This document shows, piece by piece, positions 13,801-27,000 of a DNA stretch of 64,000 bases (positions are counted from its first letter, which is position 1; the number at the start of each line of letters is the position of its first letter). Source of the stretch: Centropus unirufus. Its lineage: Eukaryota; Chordata; Aves; Cuculiformes; Centropidae. Below the pieces are notes generated by a model. The model was given only the letters and a program-made list of their open reading frames with translations. It was not told the DNA's origin and searched no databases. The stretch spans positions 62,001 to 126,000 of the forward strand of contig VYZI01000040.1 in assembly GCA_013397695.1 (NCBI GenBank), written 5' to 3'. The position numbers and the translations under genes are program-made.

Positions 13801-15583
13801 CTGGTAAGACATTGAAGAGTTGCCTTTGAATACAAATACAGAAGAGTTATGAAACAGGAAGACAAAATACAAGCAATTTAGCCTGTTTACAAATTACATG
13901 TTAAACACTGAAGAATTACTTTCCTCTTTCACAAACACTGTCCCACCAAAAGGAAGGAAATACATCTAGCAGCAGCAGCAGTAGTGAAACACTTCAAAAT
14001 ATGTGCAATTTGAAGAAGGGCTTAATCCATTTTTAAAAGTGGCACTCACTTCATGTGTTCAAATCAAAGCCACCGAAATGAGTCTCATGAAAAATCAGGT
14101 CTCTACTCAAATCTGGAAGATTGTCTTAGGAAAACAAATGAGCCCTGGGATTGAGAAGCAGTGCAGGCTATATGGACATGAAGCCAGTATAGAGGGAAGA
14201 TGCTCTCAGAATATCCCTCTCTAAATTTCTCTTTTTTTTCCCAACTCAATACTGGTTAATTACTTAAAGGATTCTCCTCTTTCTGCTGTATTTACCCTCA
14301 GACTGCTGCCCCACTCTCTCATTTTGTGAGGGATATCAAGTGGTGCATGTGGTCTGTCATCATTTTTTCTTAAGCTGTATGCTATTAAAGTGCCCAAGTT
14401 CCCTGGAATTTAGGTTATATGCATGAAAACATTGTGCTTCCTTTTAATTACTTCATGAGCTCTCCAACTTAGAAGGACTTAAAACACATTTTTTTTCAGC
14501 AGCTGAATATCTACACATTTGTTTTATAATTTTCCCCATGCCATAGGTCTCTCATTCCCTACAGCGTATTTGCTCGTTTTACCATTACTTTATCTTGCCT
14601 TGTATTTCCTTCAGCATATATTTTGGGACTGTTTCTTTCAACACTATTCACACTGAGAAATACTTCCATATGTAATGTTTACTTCCAGTCAGATCTCTTG
14701 TTGTTTTGTCTTTGAGCTCTTGCTCAAACTCCTAGAATCCCAAAAGAATGAGAAGTGCAGATGGAAGCAAGGAATAAAAAAAGCACATGGTTCTCTCACC
14801 CATATAATGAGGCTTCTGTGAACAATAAATAAAGCATTCCTGACAATGCGTTCTGCTTTCAGTCTATTAGGAACTTGATTTTTCTCCATTGAAATCCAAT
14901 GCCCAAGCACTCAGAGATTTTGATGGGAGCAGAATGCTATCCCCTAATCAGAGAAATAATATTTTCTGCTTTTATTGATGTGACAATATAAAAACAGATA
15001 CGTCCCCTTCCCTGTACTTTCACCATGAACTGAAATCTAAACTGAAAGATTTGGGTTTAAAGCAGGAAAAAACAAAGCTGATCAAAAGTCTTTCCTAGTT
15101 CTAAAAGGCAGTATCTATATCAAATTACATTATATTGAAGAGACTTCTTCTTTGATCAAAAAGATGTTAGCAAAAGCCAATCTCTTGGGTATGTTGTAGG
15201 CTGTGCCTAATGAGACCCCATCACCTTGTACAGTTTACATTGAGACAATGATGCAGCTCTCATTTTCATCAACAACAGCTCTACCTCCTTCTCTTGTTTC
15301 TTTTTGTTACAATAAAGAAATTTTTTAGTCATTCGCAACCTCCCTGGTCGACTTGGAAACAGGCAGTATGGCGTGAGATAATCCAATGATCCTTCTTGGT
15401 CAAAAGAGTATCTTGTGCCCCTCTAGTGCCCTCATTCCTTTCCCATATCCTCTACATCAGTTCATAGTGCACAACTTTGTAGAATTATAGAATTACGTAT
15501 GTATCCCTCCATGAGTCCACTCTCCACTATCAAACATGACCAGACTTAAACTACAAGGCTTCTTACCAGTGGAAACACTAATA
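7841..15583. other. Unique AT-rich non-coding DNA
   Basis: No supportable gene or transposon is seen. The stretch holds a plus-strand frame open from 9723 to 10025 (see findings), a T-run followed by a C-run at 12090-12127, an AGC run of about five units at 13968-13983, and an 8-bp hairpin with a 3-nt loop at 13792-13810. A short TAGAATTATAGAATTA stretch near 15480 resembles a CR1 tail, but nothing after it continues the match. Confidence 0.6.
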
Positions 15584-15630
15584 GCCCCCATTCAGCCTTT
15601 CACAGTCTTTAAAAATGTCAGAAGATGCTA
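15584..15630 (+). repeat. Dispersed ~47-bp repeat, copy A
   Basis: This copy starts GCCCCCATTCAGCCTTTCAC, continues CAGTCTTTAAA and ends TCAGAAGATGCT. It recurs in the same orientation exactly 1,250 bp downstream with a one-base indel and a few substitutions. It does not match CR1 or the LTR elsewhere in the window, and I do not recognise the family. Confidence 0.7.
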
Positions 15631-16833
15631 GCACAGGTCTGAGATCATCATCTGAAAAAGAGAATGTTCTTATTTGTTTGGGGTTTTTTGTTTTATTTAT
15701 TTTAATAATCTAATTACTGTATTACTAATTTATATAATTTAACCTGACTGAAACAGAAACTAATTGGTTATCTGTTTTAATGATTTAACCTTGTAATGTT
15801 TGGAATTTAAGTAGATGTCTGGAAGCAACTATGATGGGTTTGTTAAAGGCTGTAATACAGCATCATGATATTACAGAAATGATCTAGTAATTGAGGCTCG
15901 ATTCAGCAAAGCACTTATGCATGACTTTGAATTCTCATTTATTTGGTATGGCCTAAAGGCTTGCTTTGTATATCAAAATGGTGTAAAGTAGATAGAGTTA
16001 AATGAGATTTCAACATGTTAAGTTAGAATTGATGTTTAAACAGAAAATGTAGTCTTGAAAACACATTATTTCTATTTGAAAGCATTCACATTTATTTCAT
16101 GTTAAGCAGGAAATTTGAAAATGTGTGTCATAAGACTCATGCATGTTTATGCTTGTAAGGAAGATAGAACAAAATTAAGAACAACTAAACCGTGATCAGG
16201 AAAGGAGACTCTGTTAGAAGGAATATAGCTCACTTTTAATAGATTTGAATGCTTATGATACGCACAAAACCCATCTTCCCTTGCTGGAAAGAAGGTTAGC
16301 ATTTGTACTGAGTCATGTATATTGCCTATTTTATAGATTTAAATTCCTCTACCACACCAATTAAATTATAAATGTGTAAGAGACGACAATTCTTTTACAG
16401 ATGGAGGATGAGACTTTAAATGGTACCTGTCTTCGGCATAAAATATAGTACAGTTAAAATCTCCCCTCAAAATCAGCACATTTGGAGGCAGACAATTCAA
16501 CAAAACTCTGCTTATATAGCAATTCAAAAGAACTTTTCTTTCCCTCAGTAGTGGAACAAATGTTGATGAAGCAAGCACAAGTTTGATCAAAGTTATCCTG
16601 AACTTTTAATATTTTTTTATTATCTCTACATCAACATTTAAAATAGGAATTGTATAGGAATCAAACTACTTTTTTTTTTTTACAAATGGTCCAACTTTTG
16701 GCAAGAACACAGAATCTCAGTGGTATGTAATATGAAGACTTTATCATAAGTTAATGTATTTTAGAAAGTATTATGCTGCTGCTCTCAGAAATTTTCCTAC
16801 AAAGGCAGGAGGAGTCTAAGGAGCATTGATGAG
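15631..16833. other. Non-coding interval between the two repeat copies
   Basis: This 1.2-kb AT-rich interval has no recognised gene. It could be the interior of an old element whose ends are the two flanking repeats, or simply unrelated DNA. A T-run sits near 16670-16681. Confidence 0.5.
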
Positions 16834-16880
16834 GCCCCCATTCAGCCTTTCACAGTCCTTTAAAGCTTCAGAAGATGCTC
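16834..16880 (+). repeat. Dispersed ~47-bp repeat, copy B
   Basis: This is the second copy of the repeat at 15584-15630. It shares the first 24 bases exactly, has one extra C before TTTAAA, and ends with the same TCAGAAGATGCT. Some resemblance may extend upstream (CACTAATAG against CATTGATGAG). Confidence 0.7.
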
Positions 16881-19800
16881 ATAAGTCTTCAGAAGAAACA
16901 AAAAACCCGGTTCATTGTTTATTCTCACTAGATGGAAGGGATATGCTGCCTACAGTTGCATAAAGGGATTAAATTTTACGTGAAGGGATTAAACTCTTGC
17001 AAATAATAATAATACAAAATTATTTTTTTCAACACTGCTGACAATACCTGAATGGGTAAGGATTGTTTTCAATTAATTTAGGGTGGAAGTTAGAAAAAAA
17101 AAATCTTAGCAGCAACCTACCAATTAGAATAGAGCAATGCAGGGTAACTGCTTTTGCATAGAGTTCTTTTCATTTCTGAGTTAGAGAGTGTGTTCTTCAG
17201 GATAGCGAGTGAACTGAAATGAATGTTGAAAGATGTTCTTCCGTCTACACACCAGCAAGTAGTTCTGTCTCTGTTACTGACTGAATCTCAGAGAATGGAG
17301 CCATGTTACACAACTGCAATGCCTAGCAGGTGATTAGGGAAAGCTTTCACTTAAGATGCTGATCTTAGGCGAAAGAAAAAGAAAACCAGTATGTGATAAT
17401 GGATCTCATGAAATGTGGATGTATATCAACTATATTAATTACCAGTGCGCAGTGCTATGTATACATATATATGCATTGTGCAGAGCACATGTGAGATAAT
17501 GCATCATTATTTTAATGGTAATTATAAGACTAAACCAAAGGAAATTAATGTAGCCCTGTGATATATTGAGAATACATGATGACACTGTTACTGTAGCCCT
17601 GGCAATGCATAATAATTAATTAATCTTTGGTATTATAAAAACATGCCTCAGCCCAGAACTGTTGTCTAAATTGTAAGTGGAAAAAAAGCGTGGAACATTG
17701 CAAACTCCTGTCAGTTACTTTCTCCACATATATATGAGGAGCATGTAAACAACTAAGAAACGTTTCAACATAAGTATCTTTGAAATGGGCATGTGTGCAC
17801 ATATTAGCATCACAGAACTACACTGTTCCGTCTGCTAACCTACTCATGAAAACTAGGCAGGTGATAAAATATCTTGGGGTTATCATGCCTTTCTTAAGGG
17901 ATAGTTACAAGAAAGAAGTTCTGCTAGAGAATGACAAAGTAGTACAGGATACCCTTATATTTATCACAGAAAGAGAAGGAATAGCAGACCACTGATAGAA
18001 CCTATCCATTGAAAAACTTTCTAGAAGAGTACAAAGACAACTCCTACACACTAATATGTAAAACTTCCTTATTTTCTGCAACTCAAAAAAATGCAAAAAA
18101 ATGTTACTTTTCCATCAGACTCTGAAATCTCCTTTTAATATTGATTAAGGAAGGGGCAAATTCATCTTCCACTTGCGGTGACACTACGTTTAATACACAA
18201 ATGTTGTAACGTGTTTACCTGCTAACCTGGGACACAGTGACACGACACAGTCTCTGACTGCTCTTTTGGAACAGCTATGATGCTTTGAATTCTCTAAAGC
18301 TTATTAAGAACAGCAGGAAATCAATGAGCTTTTGTATTATTCCTCAGAGATTTGGTACTGTGTAATGTCATTGTGCTCTGGACAAGTCTATACAGTGGAG
18401 TGAAACACATACAGAAGTAGTTGATGGATGTTGCATAAAGTCTGTCAGACTTCACCTTACATTTTATTTCAGCAAGGTGTTGCTATAATTAAAGAAAATG
18501 CTAGATATGAAATATTTACTTAGCTCTACAATGTCTGTAATGAAGTTAGCAGCTGGAAAAATGGGATCTAGCAATAACCAATTAGACTACTGCATACTCA
18601 TATTTTTTTAAGAAAAAACACAACAAAATAAACACTCAAAACAAAACTGCACAACCCACCTGAGTTCTGTATATGCTTCCAGCATGGCATTTCTTTTTCC
18701 AGGAAAATAAAATCACTTTGTGCTCAAGGTAACCAGTTTTGGTATTCCTTCTGTGGCTGAACACTTCCCACTCCCTCATACTCTCCTCTCAAAAGTCAAA
18801 AGTAGCAACAGGAAGACCTCTGCATCCTTTGCAATATGTTAGGGGAAAGGCTCATGTTTTGATAATGGCCTAGGTTTAAAAATTAATTATCACAGAATGA
18901 ATGACCCAAGACAGTAAGAACACATTTTGAATAAAAAATGTAGGAAATACAACTGAGAAGGAATAGTTACTCCTCTATAGTGGTCATCTGGAGCTTAACA
19001 ATTCTAGCTTCTGCAGTCTCTTATTATTACATGACAAGGTGTTTCAGCTTTTGACTTTCATCATCATAAACAGTCACATTGACATGTAATCATTTTTATT
19101 ACTTATGGAAATATAGGTCATAGTTTTAAAAGATGAGGCAGTGCAAAGACAGAATCTGAAGTAAATGAATTGCTGAATTAGTCACATTTAGTCCGTTTTC
19201 ATGCAGAACCCTTTCTAAGATTGATATATATACTTTTCTGTAGGAAAAAAATCCAACTGCAATTGACCACAGTGAGCCAGTTCACCTGTGGAATAAAGTA
19301 ATTTACCAAAACATGGTTTTAGGAGGAATTACTTTTGGTCATGTTGTCTGTCTTGTTTAACGTATGTGAAAAATCAAAGTTAAACAGAGCAAACATAAAA
19401 GCAGCCTAGATCCTTGGTATTCAAATTGACTGCAGAAAAAGATTGTGTAACATAGGCTTTATTGAATTCCTGCAGCTTTCCAGCAAAACTCACTGTATGA
19501 GGTGCATTTACGATATGTTTGTGTATTTTAAATGAAAACGTTGTCTTGTCCTAAAAGCTCCATTAGGTGGTCTAAACTGAATAGGCAGTCATTTGCAGTG
19601 TCCTGAACACCTGCTACTTGAACCAAGGAAGATGCTTGCCATGGGCTGCCAAAAAGTATCGTGTGTCAAAGATGAAATGATGAAATCATAAGAATTTATA
19701 GTTCTTAGACTGAATGTTATGAAACACAGACCCCAGCATTTATTAGATAGTTAAAGTGCAAAGGTCCTGCAGCACAAAGAATTTTGTTCAGCATAAGAGG

Positions 19801-21010
19801 ATTGTGAAAGAAATACAAATAAATGTCAGCTCAAATGAGCCCTTTGTTCCTGAGTTATGATTTTCAAATTTCTTATTACAACCTACACCTGCTGGCTGTA
19901 AAGTCTCCAGGTTGGGAAAGCTGTGTAACATAGACAAGATTCTCAAACATACCTGCCTTTCTGTGAGAAATACGCTTCATAGCCATGAGCTGCTGCTCTG
20001 AGGAGTATCCTGATCTTTTGAAATGTGGAGGTGCTCATCATCTCACAGGAGCTCACTTCCATGTGATCTTTAAAGTATTTTTATACTGGCCAGCTGTCAC
20101 CCAATCTACCACAGTTCATCCAAATTTAGCAAGGCATTTTTCTGACAGATGTTGACATCTTGACAGTTTAACATATGCTTTTGTGCTTTGTTGAGCATGG
20201 CTGGTCTCCAGCATTTTCTTTAATGCTTCACTGAATAGGTAGTTCTCGTTGAAAGACGATTGCTTTGCTGGGCTGGAATCTGAAAACTGAGAGATGAATG
20301 TAAGTTTTCCAGTATTAAGTCATGAAGTCTAACTCTGTTCATCAAAGGATTTCCCAGCTATACTACCACAATTGTGCTCCTGTGATTTAATTTTGATGGA
20401 GATATTTTTTAAATTATATAATTCTCACTTCAATACATAAAACACACATGGATCTTTTCTTTCAGTCTAACGCTCTAGATTCAAAAAGTCAATTTCACTC
20501 TTTACCTTGCTTCTGTCAATGAACTTTCCTAGAAGTGTTTTTATGATCTGAAAATTAATTTAAAATATAGTAACAGAGATTATAGGTTTCCTGGAAGCTG
20601 TGTTACAGCCGGGTTGCCTTACACAAACAGAGTTCCACAGATCTTTTGAGAAGACACTACCCAAACTTCCCAAACATCTTCTAAATTTACTCTAAAGGAC
20701 TTTTGAAAATCAACACCTTTAATAAGGTTCACTACTTTTCACAATAATCCATTCACATAAAAATACAACTGGGGGCAGGTAGGGATAGAGGGACTGTAGG
20801 GGGAAATTATATGATGATAAATTAATGTACGTAACATTGTCGTAACAAGTTATCATGAATCAGTACAATCCATAACAATGGTTATTGGGACAAAGACAAC
20901 TCACTCTCTAACCTGCTCTTAAATTTGTTAGCCGAGATGTCAGGGAAATAGCCTTTCTAAAAGGCTTGCCAAAAGAAGGCTAACAACCTCTTGGGATGAC
21001 TTAGCATTAG
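16881..21010. other. Unique AT-rich non-coding DNA
   Basis: No gene or identifiable transposon is seen. An 11-bp direct repeat, AAGGGATTAAA, occurs at 16963-16973 and 16983-16993. A short alternating TA/CA stretch lies near 17458-17475. All open frames are under 75 codons. Confidence 0.6.
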
Positions 21011-21241
21011 GAGATGATCCTTCCTCCCTACTCAGCAACTGGCAAGGCCACACCTAGGGTGCTGTGTCCAGTGCTGGGCTCCCCAGTACGAGAGAAAAAC
21101 ATAGATATACTAGAGAGGGTCCAACAAAGGGATTGTCATTAGGAGGATGAATGGAACGGGCCATATATCCTATGAGGAAAAGCTGAGAAAGATGGGACTG
21201 TTTTGCCCAGGAAATAACAGGAAAAAAAGGACATATCTCAC
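21011..21241 (+). mobile_element. CR1 LINE, plus-strand fragment
   Basis: The stretch follows the well-known avian CR1 text: CTACTCAGCAACTGGCAAGG, CACACCTAGGGTGCTGTGTC, CAGTGCTGGGCTCCCCAGTA, then GAGAGGGTCCAACAAAGGG and TATGAGGAAAAGCTGAGAAAG. This part lies 3' of the reverse-transcriptase region in CR1. It is truncated at both ends, because neither the coding part nor the terminal tail is present. Many substitutions show it is old. Confidence 0.9.
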
Positions 21242-23983
21242 TGAAGCTGGTTAAATGTTAAACACATAGTATAAGTATTTACTTAGTCTTTAAAAAGGTT
21301 ACTTCATTATTTAATAATATTCAGTCATGAGTATGGTTGATAAATTCTCCCCAAAATTCCGTATATATTTGAATACCATTATAATTATTTTTTCCACTAT
21401 TTTATTTAGGTAGGCTTTGAATCAGTCTCCAGCTCTGTTGATCTAAAAGACTTTAGGGACGTAGAAAGTATTGCAAATTAAATAGAAGCAGCTGCACTAA
21501 GTAAAAAATTTTGTTGCTGCAAAAATTTTTTAAAAAGCCTTTTGTGATATGTCTTGTATGATGATGAACAAGGTAGTAGTTAAGGATAATAAACCTTTTT
21601 TCTTACTGAAAAAGAAAAAAAAAGAAAAAGATCTTCCCTCTGTTGATCTCAAGTAGAGTAATTAAACACTTTTATCAAGTCTGAGTGAATCAAATTGGAA
21701 TTGGACATTTCAAACTTACTGATTTAGGACATTTGTATCAATAGGCTACCTTGTGATTCTATTTTAAGTATTTTCTAATAATTTGGATAGAAATCTGCAA
21801 ATTTACATGAAAACTAAGAGCAGTGCATTTCAAATATTTGCCTAAGAAATACACTATTAATTCTGATCTTTGATTTGATTAGAGAAACATCTCTGTGAGC
21901 ACAATTAATAATAAATATACCTACAGCTAGCAGTTTTCTGTTAATACTAGATTGAAGAAATACTACCAGTCAGCAGCCCTCAGCATTGCCCTGGTCACAG
22001 GACTAACCTTGTCCCCTCCCTCCTTCTGCATGCTGCCTGGAGGAGGATGGAGTGGAAGGACACATGGCTTTCATCAGGACGTAGACAGGAGGGGCACAGA
22101 CGCATAAAATATTCGTTGTCACTACTAGAGACCAAGGGATTCTAACTAAATCAATAATCAAACTAAAGTAATATTTCATTTTTTGGTTGGTCTTAGATAT
22201 ATCTAAGTCAAGACTTTGTGTCCCCTTAACTTGACACAGCTAACTATATTGAACTATTCATCAGACTAGTTTTTAATTTCTTTTGTTTCCAAAACAGGCA
22301 TGATGTCCACAGGATCCTAGGAAGATATAGAGTTCAAGTATATGATACTTGAACGTGATGTGGAATAGTGTGCATAAGCCTAGCAGTACTATAAAGTTAC
22401 TTTTTAATTATTATTGCCATTTTGCAGCTGTTCAGGCTAGAAGGATGTATACAGTGAATTGCTGTGGTTGGGTTTGAGGTACTTTGTGATGACAGCTTAA
22501 TTGTCTTTCATAGCATCTGTATTCATATCGAATATTCTTATGTTTCATGGTCTCTACGCCTGTTAAGAGGAAAAGCTGAACATCACTTTGGTGAAGGACA
22601 GAAGTTTAAGAAAGACTTTTCTAACTGTTAAGCTAATGAAAAAAATGGAAAAAAAAAAAGCCTTAGTACAGCATTTTCTAGAACAGGTTGGACAGGTAAC
22701 AATCACAGGTGGGCACTGAAAAGCATATTATGACAATGAAATAGATAATCTCTTGAATTATATTCCCATTTCATAGTCCAGTCAAGTATTTTAGTCTTGG
22801 GTTAGCCATTTGCACTAAAGAGCCCTGTGCATGAAATTCAATGATCTCTAGTAAACCTCAAACTCCAGGCATCCACAGAAAGTAATTTGAAGAGTTTTAC
22901 TTATTACAGAAAACAAGTAAGGTGTTCTCAGCTACTTTGCAGCAACTTTCCATAGACACGTAAAAAGATAGTAGAATTTGTTTGACAGGTTACTGTAATT
23001 CAAGCTATCATAAAATTTTTTATTATATTTAATCCTCATAATAACTCGGTGCCCACTGAAACAATGAAGCCATAGTACCGAATAGGAACAATGAAAATGG
23101 AACAGAAAAATTACATCTAAATGTATGCAGAAAGATGTCCAGATAACAAAAAAAAATAATAAATTGAAAGTGTTCTCAAGTAGAGGTTTTCCACATGACT
23201 AGATACCCATTATTGAACTAATAAAAAAAGCACTGTTATTAAAAAAAATGTAACAGTTTTATCTCTGTGTAAAAATTTAATTCTGGAAAATGACTTTACA
23301 CTTAGGCATGGGAAAATCATTATCTTATTTCTCTTACACCATATTCACTGGTGTGTGAAGTGTACGCACAAGCACACAAGCTGAGTGGTTCAGGTAAGTC
23401 CAACTTTCCTTTGCTTCTCTAGGTGAGAAAGGAGATTTCCCCATTAAAAAAGTCCACAAACTCTTCCCCTTGTATGAAATCTTTTAATCATTTTCAAATA
23501 CCTTATCGCTGCGCCTTATCTGAAAATTTGAGATCATTGGTTGTCCAGATAATTTTAAGAGGTTATTTCAAAGCTGGAAGTCAGCTCCATAACTGCCAAA
23601 ATCAAACTCCATGTTGAAAAGAGAATCCCAAAGAGAAGCCCTTTTCCTTGGATATGGATGCTAAAGAAAACATGTGTATGACTTCAGAAAGGCAAAAAAA
23701 GCACTATCATGCAGTTTAGTAGGTGCAATAAGAGGGATGGTAGCAATACCTGTGAGACTGTCTGACATGAACTAATAAGAATGTTAATGCTACATGATGA
23801 AGACTGCATTTTCTCGCTAATTCATCAGTGAGAACACAAATACTGAAGGAATGAGAGTGGTCTGTATCTGCTAGGCTTTAATAATCAGTAAAGAGATCAT
23901 TGAGGTTGCCAGGAAATTAGTAGTTCTGAACTAGAGACAGACAGTGCACAATTGGGATGTTGACTTTGCAAAAAAAGGATACA
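21242..23983. other. Unique AT-rich non-coding DNA
   Basis: No gene is seen. The stretch holds an A-rich tract at 21609-21630, a GC-richer patch at about 21970-22110 with no recognised content, a perfect 10-bp hairpin at 22332-22354, and A-runs near 22650 and 23150. Confidence 0.6.
22332..22354. repeat. Perfect 10-bp inverted repeat, 3-nt loop
   Basis: The arms GTTCAAGTAT (22332-22341) and ATACTTGAAC (22345-22354) are exact reverse complements around the loop ATG. No poly-T follows, and nothing suggests a non-coding RNA gene. Confidence 0.9.
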
Positions 23984-24082
23984 CAGAATCACAGAATTGT
24001 TTAGGTTGGAAAAGATCTTTAAGATCAAGTCCAACCATAAACCTAACCAAGCCCAACAGTAAACCATGTTCCTAAACAAAAC
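23984..24082 (-). mobile_element. CR1 LINE, short 3' tip
   Basis: The plus strand reads CACAGAATCACAGAATTG, then TTTAGGTTGGAAAAGATC, TTTAAGATCAAGTCCAACC and finally AAACCATGTTCCTAA. This is the reversed 3' end of an avian CR1. Only about 100 bp is present, so the copy is severely 5'-truncated. A C/A-rich stretch of unknown origin follows to about 24110. Confidence 0.93.
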
Positions 24083-27000
24083 CAAACCCAACCCCAGCCT
24101 CCCCCTTGACAAAAAAGCAAAATGAAAAGAAGAAAAGCAAGAATTCTGTGGGTAGAGTTGTATAGTCCAAACAATCACCCTTTAGACAATCTTAGCTGTG
24201 ATTGTCAATGAAATTAAAAGTGTTGCCAATATTCCCAGAAGGGTATTTTCTGTGTTGTTTCTTATATGTATCATATTGCTGCTCAAAATTCTGTTCAAGT
24301 TTTATGAAGAAACTTCTCCGTATTTTGTATGTCTTTGTATAGCATAGTTCAATCTTGTAATATGAGCCTCCAGTTTTGACAGGTTTGACATGTCCTGTTG
24401 ACTCCATTGATGCAATAAAGATGAAGAGTGACAAACAAAGATTGAATTCCTGGAAGATTTTTTATTTAATATAACGAGGTGTGTGACTAGCGAATAATAA
24501 ACATGCAAATGTCTTTTACTGATTAATTCTTTTGGAAAACATAGAGACCCACAATGTCCCATGATTCATAATGGTTGCAAATGACCGGTCTTTGAGATCT
24601 GAGTTGCTAGCATAGTAATTAGGCTAATTTCTACTTTCTACATAAATAGGAGCCTCTATCATAACTGTGTAATTTCTCTTTTTTTCTCAAGTTAGATTAT
24701 AATCCCTTATACTACTCTCAAAGAACCTGGATCCAATTTACTAAAGCCTTTGGCATCGCACCCAGAAAGCTATGAACAAATCAATGTGTAGAATATTAAC
24801 CTGTCACAATGCAGAAATGTGTTTTCCTGAATGGTCTTCTAAAGAGAGCTTTATCAGGAGTCTCTCTCCATCTGTGAACTATAAGTCAAATTCAACTGAA
24901 AAATGGCACACTTGGAGATGTGAAAATTTCCCATGAAATGCAGAAAAAAGAGGACTGCTAGCCATTAGGATGTTAGAACTCAGAGGGAACTATTGTCAAA
25001 AAGCAAGGTAACTCTGCAAAGATGAATCTGTGTTGGGAACACTGGCATATCTGGTGAGTGGCAGAGAGCTCTAGTAGATTTTATAGAAGCATCTGTGCTC
25101 TAATAAAACATGTTTTGCCACAGAGTAGATAAAGTACTTGAAAAAAAATGTTGAGAATTGTGTATGAATGACAGCAAGACTAGAGGTGTCTTGGTAGTTT
25201 CAATCAAGTAACTTTAGCCTATTTGCCTCAACTATGCTCCTTTGTTCCTTGCTCCAGCATGAGAAATCCTTGTATTCCTTGTGATAAACAGCAAAGGAAA
25301 GGAGTCTAGGGGGATGAAGAAAGAGGATTACTTGTTCAGTACTTACACATGCCACTCTGAAAATCTAGAGAACAAAAAATTAAACTGCCAGTAAGATTAA
25401 ATTTCAAGAGACCATAACATTAGGGAAACTCTTTAACCGTACCCCACTTCCCTAAAAGCAAAAATATGTTTGACTGTGACTAATTTTGAACTAGTCTAGT
25501 TTCCAAGAAACTTCTTCCACCTCTAGATATGCTGAGGTGGCAACTAAGAAACAGGATATGTGCTTGGCAAGAACTTTCACTTTACATTTACATTTTACAT
25601 TGCCCATTGAGAAGAACATTTTGTCTTAACTTTTGTTTATGCTACCAAGCACTGCTGAAAATTGTCTTTTCCCTTGAAGTACAATGCAGTTATAGCAAAC
25701 TCATACATAATCCTGTTGAAGATAAATCCTAAAATAGTAGCCTATCAATTAGTTCTGGAAAAAAAATCTTTGGGCAAGAGTAGTAAATGAAGATAAGACC
25801 TTCATTTTCCATGTGGAGTTAGATGATGTAGTTATCAAAAACTCAGTACCCACTACTGAACATTTTTAAGGGACATATTGAACAGGTAGTTAAAATGCAC
25901 TGGATTGCTTGTTTCATGATCTATGGAAATGCTACTTCAACCCATCAGCTCATTTAATGTGAATTTAGCAATAGACATTGGTTTAAATGACCTTGTTTGT
26001 CTTAAAATTGTATGAGCTGTATGGTACCTGTGAAGCTTTATTAAACATATGGGATTGTGCTTGGTAAGGTGCTATAAAACCAGCCATTTATTTTATTGTT
26101 GTCTATTTCAATAATACATTTGCACCTAGGAAGAAAGTAAATCTATAGCTACCAAAGATAGCAAAAGTTCTTAGTTTCAGTAATTTAATTTTATTATTTC
26201 AGAACTAAAGCAAAATATCTCATATTTATCAGCAATAATTAAAGAAATAATATAATAAATGCAAGGATACTGTGGGGTTACTATTATGCCTTACCATTAC
26301 CTAATACTCTCACCTAATTAAGACTTGTAAAAATTATCACTTCAAGTTGAAAATGTAACTAAAACACAGTGCTAATAAGCCTCTTTACACTTCATGGGGA
26401 TGAATTCCACCTCTTTTTGCCTTTGAGTGCATAATAAAGTGTGACATGAGGGTTTTACTCTTAGCCTTGTACAATCACCTTGACGAACATTAAGTAGCTA
26501 TATCATTCTTCTACTTTGATCTGATGTTTGCTTCATACTAAGGAAAAACAAATTCTTACAACAAGCTGCAGAGAAGTTTCAAACAGTTATTTTGATAATT
26601 TTCAGGAAATAACAGATTAAGTGGGCAAAGAATCCTTCCTCTTATAACTGGAAGTGGTGCCAACGATTTATCCTACAAAATTATGTCCAGTGTATAGTGT
26701 CTAATCTGGATGGTTGCATTCTAATATAGGAAGAATGTGTTAAAAATGGCGCATAAAATCTGGACTGTGTCACTATTTTGTCAAAGCAACAGAAAATATT
26801 TTGAAATTGAAGGTGACAAATTTCATACAATGATTATTTGCATTCGTAAAAGACTTAGGGAAAATGGACAACTCAAATGGATCAGTGCATTCTGTCAGGG
26901 TAAGGAAGACTAAGCAAATGTTGTTGTGACTTTTCTAGTGATTCTTTGAATTAACAAGTTTCTCTACTTTTGCCGTCATTTTAGATAATGACACAGAAAG

